Below, one piece after another: positions 25,042-33,887 of a stretch of DNA of 64,000 nucleotides. A program made the position numbers and the translations under genes. This DNA is from Planctomycetota bacterium (GTDB taxonomy: Bacteria > Planctomycetota > JAMOSO01). Position 1 is the first letter of the stretch. Every line of letters starts with the position of its first letter. The stretch covers positions 14,216 to 78,215 of the forward strand of contig JAMOSO010000071.1 of NCBI GenBank assembly GCA_027063065.1. The letters run 5' to 3'. The notes beneath the pieces are model-generated. The model saw only the letters and a program-made list of their open reading frames with translations. It searched no databases and had not been told where the DNA came from.

Positions 25042-26571
25042 TTAAATTTTTTGCCACTCAAAAGCTCTGATATTTTTTTGAGATTTATCAAAAAGGATTC
25101 CAATGATATAGCATTCACCTTTGTATTTTTCATAATATTTTTTATCTTTGATTTGTTGAAGTGGGTCTGAACCCGTCATTTTAAATTCAAAGATATATGT
25201 GTAATCATTACATTGTAAAGTTAAATCTATTCTTCCTTGGTTGGTGACATCTTCGGCGGTTAATTTTAAACCCAGTGAAGCAAAGTAAGCATAAAGCACA
25301 CTGGCATAAAAGCCTTCGTAGTTGGCTATATCATTATTGGTGAAATTGTTATAGGCAATGCTAGCAAAAAGGCGACTTATGATTGGCTCTACCTTGTCAA
25401 TTTCCCCACGGTGCATAGCAGTTAAGATTTCTCTTTTGATGGGGATTTTTTGGCTGACATTTAAAAATAAATCGCTAACAGAATTATTAAAAGCAATGGT
25501 TACTTCTTTATTTGGAAAATGTAATTGATAGGTAATCATATCAAATTCATTGATTACATTTTTAATGGTAAGGTAGCCCGCTTGTAGTAATAGGGTTTCG
25601 ATATTGATGTTTTCAATATCAAAACTATTGGCAACATTGGCATCAACTTCAATGTTTTCAAGTTTGGGTACAAAGTATTTTTTATTTTTTATTAATTTGA
25701 TTAAATATGATGGAGTGCCAGTTTCAAACCAATAATTTTGATAAGAATGTTTTTTAGTGATAAAGAGCAAAATATCAAAGGGGTTGTAAACCTTTGTACC
25801 TAAAAAATTATAACCGTTATACCAAGTCTTTAGTTTTTCTAAATTCACCCCTTGTAAGTATGGTAAAAAAGACGATTCAATATCGTCTTGGGTATACCCG
25901 CAAATATCTCCAAAGTCCTCATCTAAGCTAATATCAGTTAAATTATTTAAACCACTAAAAATAGAAACTTTAGAGAATTTAGAAACCCCAGTTAGCATGG
26001 CAAATTTTATAAACTCATCATTATCTTTTATTTGGGTGTAAAAGCCTTTTAATAATTCTCTAATCTCTTGGGCTATTTCAAGATGTTCAATATTATCTAA
26101 AATGGGCTTGTCGTATTCATCGATTAGAATAACTACTTTTTGATTATATTTTTGAAAACTCTCACGGATAAGTTGCGCAAAGAAGATATCAGGAGTTAAG
26201 CTTTGTTCAAAGGTAATACCTAAGCGTTTAGCATTTTTAAAAAGTATATCATTTAATTTTAAGTCAAATGTTTGACGGTCTTGTATTCCACCACTAAAAC
26301 TAATTTTAATAACGGGATATTTAGTTTCCCAATCCCATTTATCATAGATGTATAAACCTTTAAAAAGTCCTTTATTGCCTTCAAAAATATTATGCAAGGT
26401 ATCTAAAAATAATGATTTACCAAATCTTCTTGGGCGAGATAAAAAAACATATTTATTTTCATCTATTAAGTCAAAAGCATGCTTAGTTTTATCAATATAA
26501 AGTCTATCTTCTTCTATAATTTGGCTAAAAGTTTGGATGCCAGTAGGAAGTTTTCTAAGTTTATTACTCAT
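25042..26571 (-). CDS. AAA-ATPase-like protein with C-terminal PD-(D/E)XK nuclease domain
   Basis: 509 residues of the AAA-ATPase-like/PDDEXK_9 family. The N-terminus has the family start (LPTGIQTFSQIIEEDRLYID), a Walker A-like RPRRFGKSLFLDT (46-58) and Walker B KVVILIDEYDKP; the C-terminus has the nuclease core GRIDLTLQ ... YIFEFKM. These genes occur in many copies in gut and host-associated bacteria and behave as mobile or lineage-expanded accessory genes; their function is not established. It stands alone between intergenic stretches and near-identical 20-bp direct repeats. Confidence 0.88.
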   Translation of the reverse strand: MSNKLRKLPTGIQTFSQIIEEDRLYIDKTKHAFDLIDENKYVFLSRPRRFGKSLFLDTLHNIFEGNKGLFKGLYIYDKWDWETKYPVIKISFSGGIQDRQTFDLKLNDILFKNAKRLGITFEQSLTPDIFFAQLIRESFQKYNQKVVILIDEYDKPILDNIEHLEIAQEIRELLKGFYTQIKDNDEFIKFAMLTGVSKFSKVSIFSGLNNLTDISLDEDFGDICGYTQDDIESSFLPYLQGVNLEKLKTWYNGYNFLGTKVYNPFDILLFITKKHSYQNYWFETGTPSYLIKLIKNKKYFVPKLENIEVDANVANSFDIENINIETLLLQAGYLTIKNVINEFDMITYQLHFPNKEVTIAFNNSVSDLFLNVSQKIPIKREILTAMHRGEIDKVEPIISRLFASIAYNNFTNNDIANYEGFYASVLYAYFASLGLKLTAEDVTNQGRIDLTLQCNDYTYIFEFKMTGSDPLQQIKDKKYYEKYKGECYIIGILFDKSQKNIRAFEWQKI

Positions 26572-26639
26572 AGTGTTATTATAGCAAAAATAAAGCTTTG
26601 CTCCAATATCCCTTGGTTGTTTATTATAAATAGGAGTTG

Positions 26640-26660
26640 AAACAAGTAGGATGAAATTTT
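26640..26660. repeat. Right copy of the short direct repeat
   Basis: See the left copy at 24705; 19 of 20 positions match. It lies in the 152-base gap between the AAA-ATPase start and the NUDIX stop, in which I see no gene. Confidence 0.4.
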
Positions 26661-26723
26661 AGTTCATATTTTAGAATCTCGTCTTTGTAATATTGCAAAA
26701 GCAGACAATTGATAAAAGTTTTT

Positions 26724-27344
26724 TTAAATTACACTCTGAATATACGGGATTGCAATTTTGCTCCAATTTTCAATTTCAGCATCTTGGCTTAGCTCTAGAT
26801 TTTGTATAAAGCTAAACGGTCGCATGGATCCGCAACTGCTTTCTTTGTCATTAGGATATGCGATGGTGGCATCGGTAATTATTGCATATAGAATACCAAA
26901 ATGTACTTTGCCAACATCGTTGGAGTCGTCGTTAATATAACCTATCACTTGAGGTTTAATACTGCCTTTGATAGTTATTTCTTCCTGTAATTCACGCAAC
27001 ATAGAAGAGTGTATTGGGTTTGCTTGGGTAATTTCGCAACCATCTATATGTCCGCCTACTCCCCAAGACCATTTACCCTCTAATCTGTTTTCATCATAAT
27101 TGTTTTGTCCTGCCCGTTGGTAAATATACACAAGTTTTTTTGTGGGATTAATAATAATAGCATAACCTATGGGTTGTTTGTATGTTGTGTCAACTTCGGC
27201 ATCGCCACGTCTGATGGTTGTCATATTTTTTAGTATGCGCTGTTCGTAATTAATGCCGTCTTTTGTAGCAAAGCCTTCAAAATAATCATCTCCAAAAAGT
27301 TTTTTAGTTGGAGTGACAATTATTTGTGTATCATTTTTGTTCAT
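26724..27344 (-). CDS. NUDIX hydrolase
   Basis: 206 residues. The Nudix region is GVGGHIDGCEITQANPIHSS followed by MLRELQEEI, giving the RELxEE catalytic helix that binds the metal; the Gly-to-Arg spacing is longer than the standard 23-residue box by a few residues. The enzyme should hydrolyse a nucleoside diphosphate linked to another moiety, but the substrate cannot be read from sequence. Its start overlaps the trpA stop by four bases (ATGA), so the two are translationally coupled. Confidence 0.82.
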   Translation of the reverse strand: MNKNDTQIIVTPTKKLFGDDYFEGFATKDGINYEQRILKNMTTIRRGDAEVDTTYKQPIGYAIIINPTKKLVYIYQRAGQNNYDENRLEGKWSWGVGGHIDGCEITQANPIHSSMLRELQEEITIKGSIKPQVIGYINDDSNDVGKVHFGILYAIITDATIAYPNDKESSCGSMRPFSFIQNLELSQDAEIENWSKIAIPYIQSVI

Positions 27345-28120
27345 GGGGCTATTTCTGCTACAAAATCTTTTGCCGTTTTGACTTCATTGCCCTTGCTACA
27401 GTTCATTACTTTATCGGCAATTGCGGATGCTATAATTGCGCCATCGGCAAAAGTACCAACTTCTTTAATATGTTTTTTATTGGATAGTCCAAAGCCAACA
27501 GCTAAAGGTAGTTTGGTAAATTTACGAACGCGATTGGTAAACTTTCTTAAATTTGGATCTAGTTTTTTACGTGCTCCAGTTACGCCTAATACTGCCACAA
27601 GATATAAAAATCCGCTGGCTATACTCACTATTTTTTTAATGCGTTCATCGGTACTTGTTTGAGCTATTAAATAAATAAAATGTATGTTTTTTTTAGCTAA
27701 TTTTTTTTGAAATTCAATACTTTCTTCCAGTGGCATATCTGGAATTAAAACCCCATCAACGCCGGCGTTATGTGCTTGTTTGATAAATTTGTCAATACCC
27801 ATTGCGTATATGGGGTTGTAATAAGAAAACAAGACAATAGGAATATTTGATTGCTTTCTAATATTAATTACACTTTCGATTGAATTAGCTAGGGTTGTGC
27901 CACCATCTAAGGCAATTTCAGATGCGCGTTGTATTGTTGGTCCATCTGCTACGGGGTCGCTAAATGGTATGCCTAACTCTATTAATTTTGCACCGGATTT
28001 TTCCATAGCTACGACTGTTTCTTCGGTTATTTTATTTGTTGGTAGCCCAGCTTCTACAAAAGGCATTAATAAAGGTTTGTCGCCACGATTTGTAAATGCT
28101 TTGTCGATGTTATTTTTCAT
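27341..28120 (-). CDS. trpA: Tryptophan synthase alpha subunit
   Basis: 259 residues of TIM-barrel fold that cleaves indole-3-glycerol phosphate to indole and glyceraldehyde 3-phosphate. The active-site glutamate lies in MPFVEAGLPT and the aspartate in LIELGIPFSDPVADGP; GVTGARK and the phosphate-binding VGFGLSNKKH are present. No trpB or other trp gene is adjacent: the upstream gene is trmL and the downstream one a NUDIX hydrolase, so trpA is detached from the usual trpBA pair. Confidence 0.93.
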   Translation of the reverse strand: MKNNIDKAFTNRGDKPLLMPFVEAGLPTNKITEETVVAMEKSGAKLIELGIPFSDPVADGPTIQRASEIALDGGTTLANSIESVINIRKQSNIPIVLFSYYNPIYAMGIDKFIKQAHNAGVDGVLIPDMPLEESIEFQKKLAKKNIHFIYLIAQTSTDERIKKIVSIASGFLYLVAVLGVTGARKKLDPNLRKFTNRVRKFTKLPLAVGFGLSNKKHIKEVGTFADGAIIASAIADKVMNCSKGNEVKTAKDFVAEIAP

Positions 28121-28187
28121 TTATTTCCTCTTTTTAATAAATCTTTAATAATTTAGCATAGAATAATAAGTATGAACATAGTTATTA

Positions 28188-28652
28188 TTAAAAATCAATT
28201 TTGACGCTTTGGCGGTATATCTCATAAGCGATAACGCTTGCGGCATTGGCGATGTTATGGCTACGTCCAAAATGACCTGGCATCGGGATAGTGATAAGTT
28301 TGTCACTAAGTTGATTTTGTAAATCTTTTGGTAACCCTACAGATTCAGATCCAAAAATGATATAGCTATTTTTTGGATATGTTATATCAAAATAGGCTGT
28401 GTTGGTATTGGCTGTGGTTAAAAATATATGCTTGGGGTTTTCTTGATTAATAAAATCTTGCCAATCATTATGTATGGCTAAATCAACATGTTGCCAATAG
28501 TCCATTCCTGCCCGACGCAGTTTTTTTTCGTCCAGATTAAAACCTAATGGCTTGATTAGGTGTAGTTTTGCTTGCAACCCGACACATAGACGGCCAATGG
28601 CGCCTGTATTTTGTGGTATTTCTGGTTTATATAATACTATATTTAATTGCAT
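28188..28652 (-). CDS. trmL: tRNA (cytidine(34)-2'-O)-methyltransferase TrmL
   Basis: 154 residues of the SPOUT family. It begins NIVLYKPEIPQNTGAIGRLC and ends with the knot motifs FGSESVGLPKDL and IPMPGHFGRSHNIANAASV. TrmL methylates the 2'-O of the wobble base in leucine tRNAs. It is a single gene with its own start, divergent from the oxidoreductase at 28743. An A/T-rich hairpin (28162-28169 with 28182-28189) lies at the stop. Confidence 0.92.
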   Translation of the reverse strand: MQLNIVLYKPEIPQNTGAIGRLCVGLQAKLHLIKPLGFNLDEKKLRRAGMDYWQHVDLAIHNDWQDFINQENPKHIFLTTANTNTAYFDITYPKNSYIIFGSESVGLPKDLQNQLSDKLITIPMPGHFGRSHNIANAASVIAYEIYRQSVKIDF

Positions 28653-28678
28653 TTAAAGTCCGCTATTTTACCTGTGTA

Positions 28679-28706
28679 TTGACAATATTGATAATTATTG
28701 TAGCAT
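28679..28706 (+). promoter_or_regulatory. Sigma-70-like promoter of the FAD oxidoreductase
   Basis: Perfect TTGACA (28679-28684), 16-base spacer and TAGCAT (28701-28706), 36 bases ahead of a start with a strong AAAGGAG ribosome binding site. Confidence 0.6.
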
Positions 28707-28742
28707 AGTTAGGCAAGCTTAACAATTTTAAAGGAGTGTAGT

Positions 28743-30092
28743 ATGAAATATGATGTAATTGTTTTGGGTGGTGGCCCAGCAGGGTTGTCAGTGGCTATGG
28801 CGTTAAAGGCAAAATATTCAAATAAATCAATTTTGCTAATCCGTGAAGAAGAAAAAGGTATGGTTCCATGTGGTATGCCGTATATTTTTGGTAAATTAAA
28901 TTATGATGTAGATGCGGATGTTAAGCCTCACGGTCAGTTTATCAAGATCGGTGGTGTGTTTATGGTTGATACAGTAACCGAAATAAACCGAGAAGCTAAA
29001 TTTGTTTTGACTAAAAATAATGATGCCATTAGCTATGAGAAATTAATCATTGCGACAGGTTCTGAACCAATGGTTCCAAAATTTATTAAAGGATATGATA
29101 ATCCAAATGTTTATTACATTAAAAAAAGTTATCAATATATGGTTAAATTGGCAAAGGTTTTAAAGCCTGCTAAGCGTATAGCTATTATTGGTGGTGGATT
29201 TATAGGTTTGGAAACAGCAGATGAGTTAGCTTCAGATTCTGATAAAGAAATTGCCGTCATAGAAATGCAAGATAATGTATTGTCTTTAGCTTTTTCTAAA
29301 CCTTTTAGTCAAAAAGCTGAAGAAGCGTTGTCAAAGCGTGGGGTTAAGGTTTTGACTCAAACAAGTTTGCAAGAGGTGGAGCAAAAAGGCACAGATACTA
29401 TTTTGCATTTTAATGATGGCTCTAATTTAGCAGTTGATGCTGTTATATTTGCATTGGGATATCGCCCAAGGGTTGATGTAGCTGTAAAAGCAGGTCTGCC
29501 AGTTAATCGTTTTGGAGCATTAATAGTTGATAATTTTATGCGTACTGATGATGAAAACATTGTGGCTATTGGCGATTGCGCTAAAAAACGTGATTTTTTT
29601 ACTCGAAAAGATTCTAATGCTATGTTAGCTTCTGTAGCGGGTTCTGAGTCGCGTTTTGTGGCTGAAAACCTTTTTGAGGTAACAAGTATAAAAAATAGCT
29701 TAGGTACTATCCGTGTATTTGGCACTGTATTAAATGAAGTATCTTTTGGCGTTGCTGGTATTACTGCCAAAGAAGCTAGTATGGAAAATATGGATATTGT
29801 CATGGGTACTTTTACTGGTTTTGATAAGCATCCTGCCACTATGCCAGATACTAATAAAGTAGAGGTTCATTTAACTGTATTGCGTAAAACAGGTACAATT
29901 ATTGGTGGTGAAATTTCTGGTGGTGCAACTGTTGGAGAGATGATTAATGTTTTGAGTATGGCAATTCAATCTCAATTGACCATATATAATTTTTACACTT
30001 ATCAAATGGGTACACAACCACTTTTAACAGCTGGCCCAACGGTTGTGCCTTTAATGAAGGCGGTAGAAAATATAATTCGCCAGTTAGGTTAG
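28743..30092 (+). CDS. FAD-dependent pyridine nucleotide-disulfide oxidoreductase (CoA-disulfide reductase/NADH oxidase-like)
   Basis: 449 residues. The FAD dinucleotide fold is VIVLGGGPAGLSVAMAL at the N-terminus; the single-cysteine motif MVPCGMPYIFG (C43 region) marks the CoA-disulfide reductase/NADH oxidase branch; the NAD(P)H fold is RIAIIGGGFIGLETADEL; the second FAD motif is IVAIGDCA. The C-terminal dimerisation domain is complete. Possible roles are reduction of CoA-type disulfides, of oxygen, or of polysulfide; sequence alone does not decide. A strong promoter and ribosome binding site suggest high expression. Confidence 0.85.
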   Translation: MKYDVIVLGGGPAGLSVAMALKAKYSNKSILLIREEEKGMVPCGMPYIFGKLNYDVDADVKPHGQFIKIGGVFMVDTVTEINREAKFVLTKNNDAISYEKLIIATGSEPMVPKFIKGYDNPNVYYIKKSYQYMVKLAKVLKPAKRIAIIGGGFIGLETADELASDSDKEIAVIEMQDNVLSLAFSKPFSQKAEEALSKRGVKVLTQTSLQEVEQKGTDTILHFNDGSNLAVDAVIFALGYRPRVDVAVKAGLPVNRFGALIVDNFMRTDDENIVAIGDCAKKRDFFTRKDSNAMLASVAGSESRFVAENLFEVTSIKNSLGTIRVFGTVLNEVSFGVAGITAKEASMENMDIVMGTFTGFDKHPATMPDTNKVEVHLTVLRKTGTIIGGEISGGATVGEMINVLSMAIQSQLTIYNFYTYQMGTQPLLTAGPTVVPLMKAVENIIRQLG

Positions 30093-30116
30093 GTTGATGA
30101 TTTATCATCTTTAAAT

Positions 30117-30149
30117 AATAGTTAGTTGCTCTTATAGCGACTAACTATT
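30117..30149. repeat. Long hairpin between the oxidoreductase and hrpA
   Basis: A 14-bp inverted repeat (AATAGTTAGTTGCT / AGCGACTAACTATT, one G-U) with a 5-base loop, not followed by a T run. It may be a terminator, a processing site or an operator for hrpA. Confidence 0.45.
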
Positions 30150-30175
30150 ATATTTGCAATATTTATTAAAATAGT

Positions 30176-33100
30176 ATGCAAATAACCTATCCTGAAAATT
30201 TACCTGTTTGTCAAAGACGTTTTGAAATTGCTAAGGCTATTAAGCAATCGCAAGTAGTTATTGTTTGTGGGGATACTGGCTCTGGCAAAACAACCCAGTT
30301 GCCAAAAATATTATCAGAGTTAGGTTATGGCAAAAATGCTCTTATAGGTTGTACGCAACCACGCCGTTTAGCTGCTGTATCAGTTGCTAATAGACTGGCT
30401 GAGGAAATGGGTGTGGGACTTGGTCAAGAGGTTGGCTATCAGGTGCGTTTTGATGCTAGAGTTTGTAAAAAAACTCAAATCAAGTTTATGACTGATGGCA
30501 TTTTATTGGCAGAGACCAGAGCTAATGCAAATCTAAGCCAATATGATGCTATTATTGTTGATGAGGCTCATGAGCGCAGTTTAAATATTGATTTTACGTT
30601 AGGTTATCTAAAACAGCTTTTACTTAAAAGACCAAAATTAAAAATTGTTATTTCTTCGGCTACCTTAGATGCTCAAGGCTTTGCCGAGTTTTTTAATAAT
30701 GCGCCAATTATTACTGTGCAAGGTAGAACATATCCCGTTGAGGATTTTTTCTTACCTGCCATTGAAGATGGTGAAGAGCTTGCCAGCCATTTGCGGCGAG
30801 GTGTAACATTTATTAATGATTTGGATTCATCAGGCGATATTTTAATATTTTTGCCAGGTGAACGAGAAATTAATGATTGTATGGACGTGATTAAAGGTAT
30901 GCGTTTAAAAGATACTGATGTCTTGGCGTTATATGGTAGGTTAGAGATGTCCAAGCAACAGCAAGTTTTTAAGCCTATGCAATCTAAAAGGCGTATAATA
31001 TTGGCGACTAATGTTGCAGAAACATCTTTGACTATCCCCCGTATTAGATATGTGATTGATTCTGGACTTGTGCGTTTAAGTAGGTATTCCAGTAAAAATC
31101 ATGTTCAGAGACTGCAAGTCGAAATGGTATCTAAAGCTTCTGCCAAGCAAAGGCGTGGGCGTTGTGGTAGATTAAGCGATGGTATATGTGTTAAGTTATA
31201 TTCACAGGCAGAGTTTGATAGTTTTAAAGAATTTACAGATCCAGAAATTAGACGAACTTCTTTGGCCGGTGTAATTTTACAGATGTTAGATTTGGGGATA
31301 GGAAATATCGAAGATTTTCCATTTTTAAATCCACCGCAACATAGATTGATTCAGTCTGGATATAAGGTCTTGTCAGAGGTAGGCGCGGTAGAAAAACATA
31401 GGCGTGGTTGGTTGCTAAGCTCTTATGGTAAAACTTTAGCGCATTTGCCTCTAGACCCTCATATTGGCAGGATGGCAATAGAAGCATCTAAAATAGGTGT
31501 ATTAAATGAGGTTGTTCCACTATTAGCCTTTTTGTCTATACAAGACCCCCGTGAACGCCCCAGTGATAATCAAGAGGCGGCCGATAAAGCTAGGCAGAAG
31601 TGGCTGTCTAAAGGTTCTGATTTTATAGCCATTTTAAATATGTGGCGTGCAACTCAAGAGGTGCGTCAAAGTCAAAGTAAAGGGGCATTAAAAAAGTTTT
31701 ATCGCCAACATTTTTTAAATTGGCGAAGAATGCAAGAGTGGCATAATTTGTATGAAGAATTATTTAAATATTGTAAAGAATTAAAATGGCACATTGCCAA
31801 ATTTAATATAGATAAAAAACTGCCAGAGCAACAAATTCATCGTGCTATTTTATCGGGTATACCAAAAAATGTTGGCGTGTTAGAGGATAAATTTGAATAT
31901 TTAGGCATGGCTAATAGACGTTTTTTTGTTTTTCCTGGCTCTAATTTGGCGCGTAAAAAAATTAGATGGATTATGTCTTTTTCTTTAGTGGAAACCTCTA
32001 GGTTGTTTGGTCGTGATTGTGCCGAAATTAACCCCGCATGGATAGAGGAGGTAGCTCCTCATTTATGTAAATATCGTTATAGTGCACCAGCTTGGAGCAA
32101 TTCTAATGGTGCAGTATATGCGCGGGAAACAGTATTGGCAGGAGGGTTAACTATTGTCAGTAATCGCCAACGTCATTATGGTGGCATCAATCCAGTTGAA
32201 AGTAGAGAAATATTTATCAGAGAAGCTTTAACGACTGGAAAGTTACGCAGTAAGGGTGATTTTTTAAAACATAATAAGAATGTTGTAGAAAAAATTATTA
32301 AATTAGAACACAAATTAAGACGAGTTGATTCGTTGGTTGTTTGGGAATCTATTTTTAATTTTTTTGATTTAAAGATACCGCAAAATATATGTACCTTAAA
32401 GGCTTTTGAAAAATGGCGTAAGCAAATAGAAGTTGCACAACCAGATTTTTTATGTTTTAACGAAGTTATTGCTTTGGGTGGGGAACAACTAAATATCTCC
32501 GAAGATGATTATCCCGATTATATTGTTTGGCAAAACCAACAATTTGATTTGCGATACACTTGGGCTCCAGGTGAGGTTGATAATGGTATAGTTTTAACTG
32601 TTGATATTGCCCAATTAAATGTTTTAAAAGCTCCGCTTATGCAATGGTTAGTTGCTGGATACCGTCGGGAATTATTAGGCTGTTTATTAAAATCTTTACC
32701 AAAGTCTAAGAGATCAAAATGCGTTCCTCATCAGCAGACAATCGAAGTTTTTTTAAATAGTGATATTGATTTTACCCAAGAGGTTTTGGTGCAGTTGTGT
32801 TGGTTTTTAAAGAATCAATATAATCTTATTGTGGATCGTACGGATTTTGATTTGAGTCGTATTCCAGATTATTTAATTATGAAAATAGAAGTTGTCGATG
32901 ATAATCAAATATTAGCAGTACATCATGATTTGGATTTCTTAACTAAGCAATTAAAAGAAAAGGTTCAAAAGTCATTTGCCAAAACTGCGTCTAAATTATG
33001 GCATCGTAGTAAAATGACATCTTGGGAATGTCAATCTCTGCCAGAAAAAGTTGAATTGCCCAGTGGTTTGTGTGGTTATCCAGCATTGATTGATGAAGGT

Positions 33101-33850
33101 CAAACAGTTGGATTAAAATTATTTGAACATCATAAGCAGGCTAAATTGCAGCATAGGCTAGCTCAGGCAAGGTTATTTTGTATTTTATATAATAAGCAGT
33201 TATCTTGGGTAGAGTCTAAATTGTTTCAGAACAATAGCACGATGGTATATTTAAGTTTGTTATGTAAACGGGGTGATTTTAAAGATAATTTGCGTCTTCT
33301 TTTGGCGGACACGGCTTTAAATGGTTATTATTATGATGCAGATGCTTTTAAGGTAGCCTCAGAAAAAGCCAATGAAAATTTATATGATGTCGGTGTTAAT
33401 ATACAAGATGTTTTAATAAATATCGTTAAGTCTCATAAAGAAACTTTGGCTTATGATATTGCTAGTAAAAACGTTGATTGGTTAAATGGAATGGATGATA
33501 TAAAAAAACAGGCAGAGTTTTTGTTTGGAAGGTATTTTCCATTGTTAAATTTTTATGATGGCTTGCAAATGTACCCGTGGTATTTAAGGGGGTTGTTGTT
33601 ACGCTGTAATAGATTAAAACAAAATCCAGCTAAGGATGCTTTAAAGTTACAGGAGTTAATACCGTTTCGAGAAGATTTCTTGCGTGAACTTAATAAATAT
33701 CCGACAGTTAAGGAAGTTCCTTATAGTTTGCTAGATTTTGGCTGGATTTTAGAGGATTTTAGATTGTCTTTATTGACGCCAGAGGTTAAGCCACGTCAAA
33801 AGGTGTCTATAAAAAGGTTGCTTAAGGCTTGGCATTTAGTTGTAAAATAG
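30176..33850 (+). CDS. hrpA: ATP-dependent RNA helicase HrpA
   Basis: 1224 residues, close to the 1300 of E. coli HrpA. Motif I is VCGDTGSGKTTQLPK, motif II DEAHERS, motif III SATLD and motif VI QRRGRCGR, followed by the helicase-associated and OB domains and a long C-terminal DUF3418-type extension. HrpA is a DEAH helicase that helps rescue stalled or collided ribosomes and processes some mRNAs. No clear ribosome binding site precedes the ATG, and a 14-bp hairpin lies just upstream. Confidence 0.93.
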   Translation: MQITYPENLPVCQRRFEIAKAIKQSQVVIVCGDTGSGKTTQLPKILSELGYGKNALIGCTQPRRLAAVSVANRLAEEMGVGLGQEVGYQVRFDARVCKKTQIKFMTDGILLAETRANANLSQYDAIIVDEAHERSLNIDFTLGYLKQLLLKRPKLKIVISSATLDAQGFAEFFNNAPIITVQGRTYPVEDFFLPAIEDGEELASHLRRGVTFINDLDSSGDILIFLPGEREINDCMDVIKGMRLKDTDVLALYGRLEMSKQQQVFKPMQSKRRIILATNVAETSLTIPRIRYVIDSGLVRLSRYSSKNHVQRLQVEMVSKASAKQRRGRCGRLSDGICVKLYSQAEFDSFKEFTDPEIRRTSLAGVILQMLDLGIGNIEDFPFLNPPQHRLIQSGYKVLSEVGAVEKHRRGWLLSSYGKTLAHLPLDPHIGRMAIEASKIGVLNEVVPLLAFLSIQDPRERPSDNQEAADKARQKWLSKGSDFIAILNMWRATQEVRQSQSKGALKKFYRQHFLNWRRMQEWHNLYEELFKYCKELKWHIAKFNIDKKLPEQQIHRAILSGIPKNVGVLEDKFEYLGMANRRFFVFPGSNLARKKIRWIMSFSLVETSRLFGRDCAEINPAWIEEVAPHLCKYRYSAPAWSNSNGAVYARETVLAGGLTIVSNRQRHYGGINPVESREIFIREALTTGKLRSKGDFLKHNKNVVEKIIKLEHKLRRVDSLVVWESIFNFFDLKIPQNICTLKAFEKWRKQIEVAQPDFLCFNEVIALGGEQLNISEDDYPDYIVWQNQQFDLRYTWAPGEVDNGIVLTVDIAQLNVLKAPLMQWLVAGYRRELLGCLLKSLPKSKRSKCVPHQQTIEVFLNSDIDFTQEVLVQLCWFLKNQYNLIVDRTDFDLSRIPDYLIMKIEVVDDNQILAVHHDLDFLTKQLKEKVQKSFAKTASKLWHRSKMTSWECQSLPEKVELPSGLCGYPALIDEGQTVGLKLFEHHKQAKLQHRLAQARLFCILYNKQLSWVESKLFQNNSTMVYLSLLCKRGDFKDNLRLLLADTALNGYYYDADAFKVASEKANENLYDVGVNIQDVLINIVKSHKETLAYDIASKNVDWLNGMDDIKKQAEFLFGRYFPLLNFYDGLQMYPWYLRGLLLRCNRLKQNPAKDALKLQELIPFREDFLRELNKYPTVKEVPYSLLDFGWILEDFRLSLLTPEVKPRQKVSIKRLLKAWHLVVK

Positions 33851-33881
33851 CGTGTTTAAAATTGTATAATTTTAAACACGC
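33850..33881. terminator. Convergent terminator-like hairpin
   Basis: A perfect 14-bp inverted repeat (GCGTGTTTAAAATT / AATTTTAAACACGC) with a 4-base loop lies between the hrpA and PilT-paralogue stops. There is no long T tract, but its position between convergent genes suggests termination. Confidence 0.6.
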
Positions 33882-33887
33882 TTAAAT

